Positions 31,902 through 40,709 of a stretch of 64,000 nucleotides of DNA are shown in pieces (position 1 is the stretch's first letter; each line of letters starts with the position of its first letter). The notes under the pieces are model-generated. The model was given only the letters and a program-made list of their open reading frames with translations, did no database searches and was not told where the DNA came from. Origin of the DNA: Streptomyces sp. NRRL S-337 (GTDB taxonomy: Bacteria; Actinomycetota; Actinomycetes; Streptomycetales; Streptomycetaceae). The stretch covers positions 1 through 64,000 of the forward strand of contig NZ_JOIX01000005.1 of assembly GCF_000720175.1 (NCBI RefSeq), given 5' to 3'. Made by a program: the position numbers and the translations under genes.

Positions 31902-34367
31902 GTGGAGACCGCGGAACCGACACCGACCGACCCGCTCGAACACGATCCTTCAACGAACCGCACCACAGCGCCAGTTGGCCGCCCCACCGACACCCCCCAG
32001 CTCTCCCTGGAACCCCAGCTCTCCCTGGAGCTTCTGGTGCACGGTGTGGGTGGCACAACCGCCCAGGACATGCTCGGTGATCCGCGAGTTCAGTTGATCA
32101 CCGGGGACGACACCGCCGCCTGTTACCGGCGTACGGAGGATGCCGACGCCGAGGAGCGGCCCGGTGACTACCGGGGCGAGCCGGTGCGGGAGGCGTACTG
32201 CTGGTCCAACCTCACCTCGGGCAACGGGGCGCGCGCCCTGTGGCTGATCCTGGTGCCCTTCATGGTCGCCAACCTCGCGCACTGGATGCGCCCGGCCGCA
32301 CCACCCGACCACCGGGCGCAGCGGATCTACGACCTCCTGGTGCGGATGCTCGCCCTCTCCCTGACCGTCCTGCTCGCCGCCGCGGCCTGTGAGGTCGCCC
32401 TGGACCTCACGGCCTGGCAGTGCGCCGGAACCCCCGTGTGCGTGGCCGGGAAGTCCTGGCTGGGGTTCCTCAGCCCGGACAACGGCGGCTGGTGGAGCGC
32501 CCCCGGCCGGCGGCTGGCGCTCGCCTCGGTGGTGCCGCTGCTCGTCATCGGCTTCCTGTGGTGGCTCTCGCACCGCACCTGGAGCGCCTACGAATCCGCC
32601 TCGCCGCCACCACGGGTGCCGGGCAGCTCCCGTTACACCCCGGACGCCGAACGCACCGCGCTGAGCCTGGAGGGCTTCTGGTACGGCCGTCGGCTGGTCG
32701 CCCGGCTGCGTGCCGCGCACACCACCGCGGGGGTGCTCACCATCGCGGCGGTGCTGCTCGCGGCCGGTGCGAAGGCGGACGGGACCGGAGGGCACTATTC
32801 CGTTCTCGCGGTCACCGGGCGGGCGCTGACCGCCCTGGTCATCCTGCTCGCCGCGGCCACCCTGGTGGTCGTCTGGCGCACCGCGCGCAGTGAGGCCGCG
32901 CCGGACGAGGAGACCGACCGGCTCGTCGTCCGCGCGCTGCCCTACGCCGCCCTCGTGGTGCTCGGGCTGATCGCCGTGCACTCCGCCTGGGCGCGGCCCG
33001 GCTCGCACAGTTACGGTCCGCTGCCGGGCGCCGCGGCCTTCGGCGGTATCGCCGTCTTCCAGGGGGTGCTGGTCCTCGCCCTCGCGGTGACCGCCTGGGT
33101 GCTGCAGCGCGCCGCCGCCCGGGACGACGACGCACGGACGGCGCTACGAGGCATGGGCGGCCCGGCCGTCGCCCTGCTGGCGTGCGCGGTCGGCGGGGTG
33201 CTCTCCGGGGGAGTGGCCCAGCGCTTCGCCGACTGGATGGACGGCGGGGCGACGCCGGGTCAGGCGCACGCGCCCGTCCCCGGTCCGCCGGTGCTGCTGT
33301 CCTGGCAGGCCTCGGCCATCCCGGCGCTGCTGGTCGTGTGCGTGGTCGTCGCGGTGCTCGCCGCCGTCCGCGTGCTGATCGTCCGCCGCCGGGTCGCCGC
33401 GGACGTGCCCGGCCTCTACGACCCGCGCGAACGCCCCGACCACCGCCGTACGCGGGCGATCGCCGGCACCATCGCCCGCGCCGGGCTCACCGACGCGGCG
33501 CCCGTCCTGGTCGCCGCCACCTCCGCGGTCACCCTCGTCCTCGGCGCGGGCGCGGTGGCCGGCGCCTGGCTGACCGACCGCGCGCCCGGCCGCGCCACCG
33601 AGGGCGCACCGCCCGTCGTGCACGCCGCCGCCGAGACCGCCGAGTCCCTCGGTTCCTGGCTGATGAGCGCCGGCGTCATACTGCTGCTCGCCATGGGGCG
33701 GCGCGCCTACCGCGACCACTCCGCCCGCCGCACCATCGGCATCCTCTGGGACGTCGGCACGTTCTGGCCGCGCGCCGCCCACCCCTTCGCGCCGCCCTGT
33801 TACGCCGAGCGCGCCGTACCGGACCTCACCTGGCGGATGGCCACCTGGACCGAGCGGTTCGACGGCCGGCTGGTGATCTCCGGGCACTCCCAGGGCAGCG
33901 TGCTCGCGGCCGCCGCCGTCTGGCAGCTGGACCTGGTCACCCGCAGCCGGGTCGCCCTGCTGACGTACGGCAGCCCCCTGGAACGCCTCTACGGACGCTG
34001 GTTCCCGGCCTTCTTCGGCCCGCCCGCGCTCACCGGACTCCACCGCGAGATGGACGACTGGCGCAATCTGTGGCGGTTCACCGACCCCATCGGCGGGCCG
34101 ATCCGGCTCACCTGTGAGGACGGCCGCCGGGTCGACCAGGGGCCGCTGCGCGACCCGCTCGCCTTCGGCCGTACGCTGCAGAATCCGCTGCCCGCCCAGA
34201 TCCTGGGCCACGGCGACTACCAGGCCGACCCGGTCTTCGACACCGTCCGGGCCGAGCTGATCGCCCGGCTCGGCCCGGGGCTGCCGGGGATGCCGGAGCA
34301 GCGGCCGGCCGGCGGCCACCCGGACGGCCTGCCGACTCAGGGAAGTTCGGGCAGGTCCTCGGCGTAG
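31902..34367 (+). CDS. Polytopic membrane protein with split alpha/beta-hydrolase domain
   Basis: An 821-residue protein. Near the N-terminus ELLVHGVGGTTAQDMLGDP (His47-Gly48) looks like the oxyanion strand-loop of an alpha/beta hydrolase. About nine hydrophobic helices follow (WLILVPFMVANLAHW, LLVRMLALSLTVLLAAAACEVAL, LALASVVPLLVIGFLWWLS and others to about residue 600). The nucleophile elbow ISGHSQGS with Ser663 comes only afterwards, then DPIGG and ILGHGDY supply candidate Asp and His. GTG 31902 has GGGGA upstream; a longer frame through the C/A-rich leader is unlikely. The 3' end overlaps the convergent AAA gene by 31 bp. Function unknown; a membrane lipase or esterase is the best guess. 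Confidence 0.8.
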   Translation: METAEPTPTDPLEHDPSTNRTTAPVGRPTDTPQLSLEPQLSLELLVHGVGGTTAQDMLGDPRVQLITGDDTAACYRRTEDADAEERPGDYRGEPVREAYCWSNLTSGNGARALWLILVPFMVANLAHWMRPAAPPDHRAQRIYDLLVRMLALSLTVLLAAAACEVALDLTAWQCAGTPVCVAGKSWLGFLSPDNGGWWSAPGRRLALASVVPLLVIGFLWWLSHRTWSAYESASPPPRVPGSSRYTPDAERTALSLEGFWYGRRLVARLRAAHTTAGVLTIAAVLLAAGAKADGTGGHYSVLAVTGRALTALVILLAAATLVVVWRTARSEAAPDEETDRLVVRALPYAALVVLGLIAVHSAWARPGSHSYGPLPGAAAFGGIAVFQGVLVLALAVTAWVLQRAAARDDDARTALRGMGGPAVALLACAVGGVLSGGVAQRFADWMDGGATPGQAHAPVPGPPVLLSWQASAIPALLVVCVVVAVLAAVRVLIVRRRVAADVPGLYDPRERPDHRRTRAIAGTIARAGLTDAAPVLVAATSAVTLVLGAGAVAGAWLTDRAPGRATEGAPPVVHAAAETAESLGSWLMSAGVILLLAMGRRAYRDHSARRTIGILWDVGTFWPRAAHPFAPPCYAERAVPDLTWRMATWTERFDGRLVISGHSQGSVLAAAAVWQLDLVTRSRVALLTYGSPLERLYGRWFPAFFGPPALTGLHREMDDWRNLWRFTDPIGGPIRLTCEDGRRVDQGPLRDPLAFGRTLQNPLPAQILGHGDYQADPVFDTVRAELIARLGPGLPGMPEQRPAGGHPDGLPTQGSSGRSSA

Positions 34368-36772
34368 AGCAGGGTCAGGTCGTCGGTGCTCGGGTCGGTC
34401 AGCTGCGCCACCCGGCCCGCGTGCCGCTCGACCATCGCCTCGAAGGTCTGCCGCGCGGTGCGGCCGTTGCCGAACGACGGGCCCTTCGGCAGCACCGTGA
34501 AGTACTTCAGCAGCGCCTCGCCGGCCCCCTCGGCGAGGTGGTACTCGTGCTCCTCGCCCTGCTGCTCGACGATCCGCAGCAGCTCCTCCGGGGCGTAGTC
34601 GCCGAACCTGATGGTGCGTGAGAAACGTGACGCCACACCGGGGTTGACCGCCAGGAAGCGTTCCATCTCGGCGGTGTAGCCGGCCACGATCACCACCACG
34701 GCTTCCCGGTGGTCCTCCATCAGCTTCACCAGGGTGTCGATGGCTTCCTTGCCGAAGTCCCGCCCGGAGTCCTCGGGGGAGAGGGCGTACGCCTCGTCGA
34801 TGAACAGCACCCCGCCGCGCGCCCGGTCGAACGCCTCCTGGGTGCGGATCGCGGTCGACCCGATGTGCTCGCCGACCAGGTCCACCCGGGACACCTCGAC
34901 CAGATGGCCGCGCTCCAGCACCCCGAGGGAGGCCAGGATCTCGCCGTAGAGCCGGGCCACCGTGGTCTTGCCGGTGCCGGGGGAGCCGGTGAAGACGAGG
35001 TGGCGGCGGACCGACGCGGCCTTCAGGCCGGCCTGCTGCCGGCGGCGGCCCACCTCGATCATGTTGATCAGGCTGCGCACCTCCCGCTTGACGCTCTCCA
35101 GCCCCACGAGGGTGTCCAGTTCGCCCAGTACCTCGTCGGACGGCCGGCTGTGCCCGGCCGGCTCCGGTTCCGGGGTCGCGGCGGTGGCCGGCGGCGGGCT
35201 CTGCGCCGGGACGTTGCCCAGCAGCCCGGCGGTCTGCGTCGCGTGCTGCACGGTGGGCGCGGTGCCGGTTCCGGGCGCGGGGACGGCCCGGCTCTCGTCA
35301 CTGGTGCAGTCCTGGACGGTCGGCCCGTCGCCTTGTCCGGCGCCGCCCTCGGCGAACTCGTAGCCGCCGCGCGCGCACCGCTCCGTACGGCACCGGGTCA
35401 GTGTGGTACGGCAGCCGTCGATCACATGGAAGCCGAAGCCGGAACTGCCGGTGACCCGGCAGCCGTGGAACGTGCCGCGCCCCTCGGCGGAGACGTAGAA
35501 CCCGGCCTCCGCCGGGGAACTGACCGTGCAGCCCTCGATGGTGGGGTCCGCGCCCTTGGTGACGATCACGCCGGTCTGGGCGCCGTCGATGGTGCAGTTG
35601 GCGAGGGTGCCGCCGCTGCCGTGGTCGCGGAACCAGGCGCCGGTCGCGGCCTCCCGGATCCGGCAGTCGTCCAGCTGGACGGTGGCTCCGTCGCTCACCG
35701 ACACCGCGGTGTTCCGCACCTGGGCGAGGTCGCAGTCCACCACGTCGGCCCGGGAGCCGCGGTCCAGGACGAACAGCGCGTCCGGTACGTCGTGCACCCG
35801 GGTCGCGTCCAGTACGGCGGTGGCGCCGTCGCTGACCCACACCGCCGGGTAGTCGCCCGTACTGTCGTGGATCTCGCACTGGTTGGCGTCCACCCGCGTG
35901 CCCGGGTCCCATACGGACAGGCCGTTCCGCCCGAAGTGGCGCACCGTGCTGCGGGTCAGCGTCAGCACCGAACGGGACCGCAGGTCGACCGCGTTCTCCG
36001 GGATGTCGTGGATGTCGCAGTCGGCGAGGGTGAGCACCGCGTCGGTGTCCAGGGTGACGCCGTCGGCGGAGGTGCGGTGCACCGTGCAGTCGGTGAGATG
36101 GCCGGTGGCCCGCGCCGCCACCTGGATCCCGGTGCCCTTGATCTCGTACAGCTCGCAGCCCACCGCCTCGACCGCGCTGCCCTCGCCGTTGACCGCCAGG
36201 CCCGCGCCCGAGGCGTGGTGGACCTTGCAGTTCTCCAGGCGGGGGTGGGCCCCGTCGCGCACCGTGATCCCGGCCTGGCCGGCGGCCATCACCTCGCAGT
36301 CCTCGAAGAGCCCGCCGGCGCCGTCCAGGACGCTGATGCCCACACCGCCCGCGTTGTCGACGGTGCAGCGGCGCACCGTCGGGCGGGCCCCGCCGCGCAC
36401 CTCGATGCCGGACGCGGACCGGGTCACCACCCGCAGCCCGGACAGCTCGGGGGCGCCGTCCTCCACCAGCAGCGCGGGCGCGGCCGAATCGGTGGCCTCC
36501 AGATGGAGGTCGTGCACGGTCGCCGACGCCCGTATCGTCAGCGCCACGCCGTCCGGCGGCGCGATCCGCACCGAGCCGCGCGACCCGTCCGCGCCGCGCA
36601 GCGTCACCGCGCGCACCAGCACCAGGTTCTCGCGGTACGTACCGGCCGGGACGGTGAGCACATCACCGTCCCCGGCGGCCTCCAGGGCTGCGGCGAGCGA
36701 GCTGTACTCCCCTGTACGGCGCCGCCATCGCGACGTGCCGGAGTGCGTCACCTGGACCGAGCCCTGTGCCAT
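34337..36772 (-). CDS. Right-handed beta-helix fused to CbbX/EccA-type AAA ATPase
   Basis: An 811-residue two-part protein. Residues about 20-480 are a right-handed parallel beta-helix with 15 or more turns of the pattern GxxVxDGAxPxLxxCxV (first TYRENLVLVRAVTLRGADGS, similar to pectate-lyase-like folds). A Pro/Ala-rich linker (about 500-545) leads to an AAA+ module of the CbxX/CfqX type: LVGLESVKREV, Walker A GSPGTGKTT at 596-604, Walker B with Asp659-Glu660 in LFIDEAY, sensor and arginine-finger region ASRFSRTIRF, and FGNGRTARQTFE near the end. EccA ATPases of type VII secretion and Rubisco activase CbbX share this AAA type. No secretion genes are adjacent. ATG 36772 is chosen by the start of the conserved fold. 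Role unknown. Confidence 0.87.
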   Translation of the reverse strand: MAQGSVQVTHSGTSRWRRRTGEYSSLAAALEAAGDGDVLTVPAGTYRENLVLVRAVTLRGADGSRGSVRIAPPDGVALTIRASATVHDLHLEATDSAAPALLVEDGAPELSGLRVVTRSASGIEVRGGARPTVRRCTVDNAGGVGISVLDGAGGLFEDCEVMAAGQAGITVRDGAHPRLENCKVHHASGAGLAVNGEGSAVEAVGCELYEIKGTGIQVAARATGHLTDCTVHRTSADGVTLDTDAVLTLADCDIHDIPENAVDLRSRSVLTLTRSTVRHFGRNGLSVWDPGTRVDANQCEIHDSTGDYPAVWVSDGATAVLDATRVHDVPDALFVLDRGSRADVVDCDLAQVRNTAVSVSDGATVQLDDCRIREAATGAWFRDHGSGGTLANCTIDGAQTGVIVTKGADPTIEGCTVSSPAEAGFYVSAEGRGTFHGCRVTGSSGFGFHVIDGCRTTLTRCRTERCARGGYEFAEGGAGQGDGPTVQDCTSDESRAVPAPGTGTAPTVQHATQTAGLLGNVPAQSPPPATAATPEPEPAGHSRPSDEVLGELDTLVGLESVKREVRSLINMIEVGRRRQQAGLKAASVRRHLVFTGSPGTGKTTVARLYGEILASLGVLERGHLVEVSRVDLVGEHIGSTAIRTQEAFDRARGGVLFIDEAYALSPEDSGRDFGKEAIDTLVKLMEDHREAVVVIVAGYTAEMERFLAVNPGVASRFSRTIRFGDYAPEELLRIVEQQGEEHEYHLAEGAGEALLKYFTVLPKGPSFGNGRTARQTFEAMVERHAGRVAQLTDPSTDDLTLLYAEDLPELP

Positions 36773-36948
36773 GGCGCTGTCGTGTCCCCACTTCGTGCGG
36801 CTGATGTCGGCCCGGCACGCTCCGTCCGCGGATGTCCGCATTCGGGTCCGCCGGGCCCCAGCCGGGAGGCTGGCGCCCCCACCGTAGCGCGCCCGGAGGG
36901 CGGCAGTTGACACGGTCAGCTGCTGGTCAGCCGCTGGGGTCCGGGGGC

Positions 36949-37551
36949 TCAACTCCCGGCGTCCGCGCGGCCCCAGGTCTGGCCCGCGCGCTCCCACTCC
37001 TGGTCCCACCGGCGGAAGCGACGCGCCATCAGCTGCCCGACGACCAGCCGCCGGCCGGCCTCGATCAGTCCGCCGGCCGCGGCGGCGGTGCCCAGACCGG
37101 CCAGCACCGCATGCGTACCGGCCGTGCTGACGTCCATCGGGCGCGGCATCACCCGGCCACGGCCGTCCGTCCAGATCCGGAACCCTTCGCCGGGCTCCAC
37201 CGGATGCGGCGCCGCGATCTGCCCGATGTGCGGGCTGCCGTCGACGGCCGTCCAGCGGGCGATGACCCGGAGGTGCGCATCGCGCTGCGACGAGGTCTCC
37301 GGATCGGGGTCGAGCGGGGCGCGGGAGACCAGCCGGTCGACGCTGACCCGGACCAGATGCCGCTGCTGGTGCTGCAGCCGTACGGTCTCCAGCAGGGCGC
37401 CGTGCGCCGCCCGGCCGGTGAACCAGCCCGCCAGGGGCGCCGCGAGGACGATCAGGAGCGCGGCCGTGAGGGCCGCCCAGGCCTCGATCCGGTCCGTGCG
37501 GCGGCGCAGCGGATTGCGCCGCCAGCGCCAGACTCCGGTCATCGCGCGCAT
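36949..37551 (-). CDS. Rv1733c-like membrane protein
   Basis: A 200-residue protein with the start WRWRRNPLRRRTDRIEAW typical of Rv1733c-like actinobacterial proteins, a first membrane helix (ALTAALLIVLAAPLAGWFTG), an extracytoplasmic segment (about 50-150) with WTAVDGSPHIGQIAAPH and IWTDGRGRVMPRP, and a second helix (AVLAGLGTAAAAGGLIEAG). ATG 37551 has GAGAGGGGGCG upstream. It precedes the beta-helix AAA gene by 176 bp on the same strand. Function is unknown for the family; a mycobacterial member is a dormancy-regulon antigen. Confidence 0.82.
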   Translation of the reverse strand: MRAMTGVWRWRRNPLRRRTDRIEAWAALTAALLIVLAAPLAGWFTGRAAHGALLETVRLQHQQRHLVRVSVDRLVSRAPLDPDPETSSQRDAHLRVIARWTAVDGSPHIGQIAAPHPVEPGEGFRIWTDGRGRVMPRPMDVSTAGTHAVLAGLGTAAAAGGLIEAGRRLVVGQLMARRFRRWDQEWERAGQTWGRADAGS

Positions 37552-37714
37552 CGTCGCCCCCTCTCGTGTCCGTTGAATACCGCATCAGGGGCGGTCCACG
37601 CGAGGGTTGTGCGAAGAGAGAGCTACATCACGCCCCCGGCGCGCGATGCCCGGCGGTGGGGGGAAGGGCGGTCCGGCCGTGCGGCACGGGCCCGCCGTAC
37701 GGCGCCGGCGCAGG

Positions 37715-38155
37715 TCAGCGCAGCCGGACGGCCAGCGTCACCTCGGCCCCCGGCATGCCCGTCCCGGCCGGCCCCGAGGCGACCGAGAACCGGTCCGCCA
37801 CCAGGCGCGCCAGCCACAGCCCGCGCCCCTTCGGCGCGCCGTCCAGACCGGGCAGCAGCTCGGGGATCACCGCCTCGCTGAACCCGGGGCCGGTATCGCT
37901 GATCCGGCACTCCAGTTCGTCGCCGATCCGGCGCAGCACCAGCCGTCCCGAGCCGCCCGCGTGCTCCACGGCGTTGCCCGCGATCTCGTCGACGGCGAGC
38001 ACGAATTCGCCCCGCCGGGGCTCGCACAGGCCCTCCCGGGCGGCGCATTCCTCGACCAGCAGCCGCAACTGCGGCAGCAGCCGGGCGGTGAACCGCCGCT
38101 GGAGCAGCCGGCGGCCGGACCCCTCGGTCGGGTCCGCCGGATCCGTGTTCACCAC
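37715..38155 (-). CDS. Anti-sigma/partner-switch ATPase (HATPase_c_2)
   Basis: A 146-residue RsbW-like ATPase: RFTARLLPQLRLLVEECA, N-box FVLAVDEIAGNAVEHAGG, CRISDTGPGF and the G-box PKGRGLWLARLVADRF. GTG 38155 has GGAGG ten bases upstream and overlaps the stop of the MEDS-STAS gene by 7 bp, so the two are translationally coupled. That pairing suggests a partner switch in which the STAS part of the upstream protein binds this ATPase. No sigma factor is encoded nearby; the output may be a remote sigma factor. Confidence 0.87.
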   Translation of the reverse strand: MVNTDPADPTEGSGRRLLQRRFTARLLPQLRLLVEECAAREGLCEPRRGEFVLAVDEIAGNAVEHAGGSGRLVLRRIGDELECRISDTGPGFSEAVIPELLPGLDGAPKGRGLWLARLVADRFSVASGPAGTGMPGAEVTLAVRLR

Positions 38156-39045
38156 GGCCGTACCACCTCCTCCCACACCAGCCGCGGCAACTCGTCGCCG
38201 CCCAGCCGGCACAGCGTCCGGCGCTGCCCGCCCTCGCGGCGCACCTCGACCACATCGTGGCCCACGGCGCCGTGGACCAGCAGGAGCAGGCCGACGGCGC
38301 AGCTCACCGACAGGAAGTGCAGCCCGGTCAGATCCACCGTCAGCCGCCGGGCCGGTGCGGTGTGCGCCAGCGCGATCCGCAGCGCCCGCGTGAAGGCGTC
38401 CAACTGGGCGGCGTCCGCCTCACCGATGAAGCGCAGCGCGCCGTCCGGCTCGCGCTCCCGGCACAGGCTGCCCAGCCGCTCCAGCAGCGCGCGCGGATGC
38501 GCCCGTTCCATGGCGGTGAGCACCGCGTCGCCGAACCGGCGGCGGTCGTAGGCGCAGATCTCGGTGTACGGCCGGCCGGTGAACAGTGCCCCGGTGCCGG
38601 TCTCGCGATGCGTCATCGCCTCGATGCCGGCGCCGAGCGCGGCCACCCAGCCCATGTCGATGAACGCTCGCAGTCCCGCGTACCCCTCGGCCGTCGCCCG
38701 GTCCGTCTCGGCGTGCAGCCGGCCCATCTGGCGGGCGGCGGTGAACTCCGCGTCGGGGCGGATCACTTCGCGCATGCTGCTCACCACCAACTGGCCGCGC
38801 TCGCGGGCGCGCAGCGTGCTGCGGCTGGGGAAGTCGAGGCGGGCCAGCACCTCTTCCTCGGGCACGTCGGGGCAGGGCAGCACCAGGACCTTCTCGCCGG
38901 GGGCCAGTCCGAGCCGTACGAACGCCGTGACCACGTCCCAGCGCACCTCGTCATTGCCGTAACTCACAAAGGCGTGGTCCCCGGGGCGCAGCTGCTGGAC
39001 GGGAAGGAGATGGTCGCTCCAAGGGTCGTTCGCAGGCATCGACAC
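38149..39045 (-). CDS. MEDS-domain sensor with C-terminal STAS domain
   Basis: A 298-residue protein. The first about 180 residues read as a MEDS (DcmR-like) sensory domain: LRPGDHAFVSYGNDEVRWDVVTAFVRLGL at the start and AICAYDRRRF-like segment (EICAYDRRRFGD) near its end. The C-terminal about 100 residues look like a STAS domain (HTAPARRLTVDLTGLHFLSVSCAVGLLLL). Family members bind a small ligand through MEDS and a partner protein through STAS. The coupled downstream HATPase is the likely partner. GTG 39045 or ATG 39039 may start it; ribosome site weak. Confidence 0.85.
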   Translation of the reverse strand: MSMPANDPWSDHLLPVQQLRPGDHAFVSYGNDEVRWDVVTAFVRLGLAPGEKVLVLPCPDVPEEEVLARLDFPSRSTLRARERGQLVVSSMREVIRPDAEFTAARQMGRLHAETDRATAEGYAGLRAFIDMGWVAALGAGIEAMTHRETGTGALFTGRPYTEICAYDRRRFGDAVLTAMERAHPRALLERLGSLCREREPDGALRFIGEADAAQLDAFTRALRIALAHTAPARRLTVDLTGLHFLSVSCAVGLLLLVHGAVGHDVVEVRREGGQRRTLCRLGGDELPRLVWEEVVRPW

Positions 39046-39113
39046 GCAGTTCTTTGTCTCCCGTCGCCCTCCGCCGGCGGCGGACGCGACCGGGTGGGGG
39101 CCGCGCCGGCCCG

Positions 39114-39938
39114 TCAGTCGAGTATCTCGAACGGGTCGCCGACGCGGATCGTGCCGACCCCGCGGGGTATCAGGTTCTGGCCGAAGACCAGACGGTCACC
39201 GAAGCGGCGGTGCCGGGCGAGGGTACGCAGCGGTTCCTTGCCGCGCTCCGCGGTGAGCTGGTCGGTGGTCGTGACGACACAGCGGGAGCAGGGCTTGACG
39301 ATCTGGAAGACCACCTCGCCGATCCGGACCCGGCGCCAGTCGTCCTCCGCCCAGGGGGCGGTGCCGTCCACCACCACATTGGGCCGGAAACGGTTCATGG
39401 GCAGGGGGCCCTCGTCGGCGTGGTCGCCCTGCGCGATGAGGGAGTTGAGGGCGTCGAGCGAGGACGTCGTGGTCAGCAGCAGCGGGAAGCCGTCCGCGAA
39501 GCTGACCGTGTCCCCGGGTGCGGAGTACTCCGGATCGACCGGCCGGCGCTTCTCCGGGAGGTCGAGGTACATCAGCCGGCACTCGACACCCAGATACGCG
39601 CTGAACCACTCCGCGGCGGCGGTGCCCGCGGGCACCGCCTCGACCACGTCCCGCCAGACCTCCACCGGGAGGGTCCCGGTGTACTCGGGCACCTCCACCG
39701 TCAGCGGCTCCTTGCCGGGCGCGGTGAGGCGCAGGCCGCCGCCCGGCAGCTCCTCGGCATGCGCCAACGCCAGCGTCGGCTGCTGCCGCTGGGTGATCTG
39801 CCGGCGCTCGGCGTCCACCAGCAGCCACCGTCGGTCCCCGGCGAGCCCCCACGGCTCCACGACCGCCTCGCCGGGACCGGACCCCGCAATGGATTTGACC
39901 GGATAGAGATGGATCGACTGGAGCGCAGGCTTGAGCAT
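39114..39938 (-). CDS. MOSC-domain protein (molybdenum-cofactor type)
   Basis: A 274-residue protein with an N-terminal MOSC beta-barrel (LQSIHLYPVKSIAGSGPGEAVVEPWGLAGDRRWLLVD) and a MOSC core (NRFRPNVVVDGTAPWAEDDW, KPCSRCVVTTTD), with the conserved cysteine-bearing CSRC motif. Such proteins include mARC-like sulfur-carrier or reductase components that use the molybdenum cofactor. ATG 39938 starts the MOSC motif at residue 1; ATG 39947 is possible. It is 47 bp downstream of the DUF6643 gene on the same strand, but co-transcription is uncertain. Confidence 0.88.
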   Translation of the reverse strand: MLKPALQSIHLYPVKSIAGSGPGEAVVEPWGLAGDRRWLLVDAERRQITQRQQPTLALAHAEELPGGGLRLTAPGKEPLTVEVPEYTGTLPVEVWRDVVEAVPAGTAAAEWFSAYLGVECRLMYLDLPEKRRPVDPEYSAPGDTVSFADGFPLLLTTTSSLDALNSLIAQGDHADEGPLPMNRFRPNVVVDGTAPWAEDDWRRVRIGEVVFQIVKPCSRCVVTTTDQLTAERGKEPLRTLARHRRFGDRLVFGQNLIPRGVGTIRVGDPFEILD

Positions 39939-39985
39939 GCGTTCCATCCTGCCAGGCACCTCTGACAGCGGATCCGGTGACCGGG

Positions 39986-40438
39986 TCAGTACCCGCGCGG
40001 ATACTGCCGGCCGTACGGATCGTCGTACGCCGGGGCCGGCCGGGGCGCGACCGGAGCGGCCGGCCGCATCGCCTCGTAACCCGTGCCCGGGGCCGGGCGC
40101 TGGGGTTGCGGCGCCTGCTGCGGCTGGTAGCCGCCGCGGGACCCCGCCTGCTGGGGGATGTAGGGCGCCGGCGCCTGCTGCAGAGGGGCGACCGGATGCG
40201 CGGAGGCAGCCGGGTAGCCCTGCGCGGGTGAGGAGTGGGACGGAGCCGCCGGAAGTGCCGGCAGCGCCGAGGGCAGCACCGGCAAATACGACGAGCCCGT
40301 GTCGTAGGGCGAGGGATTCACCCTGATCGGCGCGATCTGCGGCGTGCCGCGCTCGGCCACGAGGCTGTCGTAGATCGGGGTGTCGGGGAAGGAAGGCGAA
40401 GCGTAGTAGCCGCCGTAGGTAGAGCGGGGGGAGGTCAT
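39986..40438 (-). CDS. DUF6643-family Pro/Gln-rich protein
   Basis: A 150-residue, low-complexity protein with a conserved start (MTSPRSTYGGYYASPSFPDT, IYDSLVAERGTPQIAPIRV) found in Streptomyces DUF6643 proteins, then a Pro/Gln/Ala/Gly-rich tail with repeated PQQAP and PAP motifs. It is predicted to be disordered and extracytoplasmic or cytoskeletal-like; function unknown. No ribosome site is seen 5' of ATG 40438 on the minus strand (TTAACTTATGACGC), so a leaderless transcript is likely. Confidence 0.8.
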   Translation of the reverse strand: MTSPRSTYGGYYASPSFPDTPIYDSLVAERGTPQIAPIRVNPSPYDTGSSYLPVLPSALPALPAAPSHSSPAQGYPAASAHPVAPLQQAPAPYIPQQAGSRGGYQPQQAPQPQRPAPGTGYEAMRPAAPVAPRPAPAYDDPYGRQYPRGY

Positions 40439-40709
40439 GCGTCATAAGTTAAGCCCACGATGTGTCGATTGGGGAGCCTGAAAAGAAGGTTGTTTTACGT
40501 GTGCGGAGTGGCCATGGATCCACAATGCGAGCGAACTTGGGAAAATCGGTCGCGATCGCCCGTTGGAATCGTGTAAAGACCTCGCTTCTCGCGGGTGAAC
40601 AACGGACGTTCGGCGCGGTCGGGGGGCACGTTAGGTTGAGGGAGGTCGCGTACGCGGGGTGCCACGGGTGCCAGCGCACGCGGCACGGCGGACGAGAGGA
40701 AGGCGCAGC

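Noticed and set aside
34337..37585. Longer minus-strand frame adding 271 residues to the AAA protein
   Set aside because: The extra part is out of frame antisense to and overlapping the Rv1733c-like gene, is Arg/Gly/Ala-rich, and has no family features; ATG 36772 starts the conserved protein.
40437..40481. Tiny plus-strand frame MRHKLSPRCVDWGA with a GGGGGAGG ribosome-like site
   Set aside because: The ribosome-like sequence is just the complement of the conserved MTSPRS codons of the DUF6643 gene on the minus strand, so the match is forced. A TTA codon and short size add doubt.
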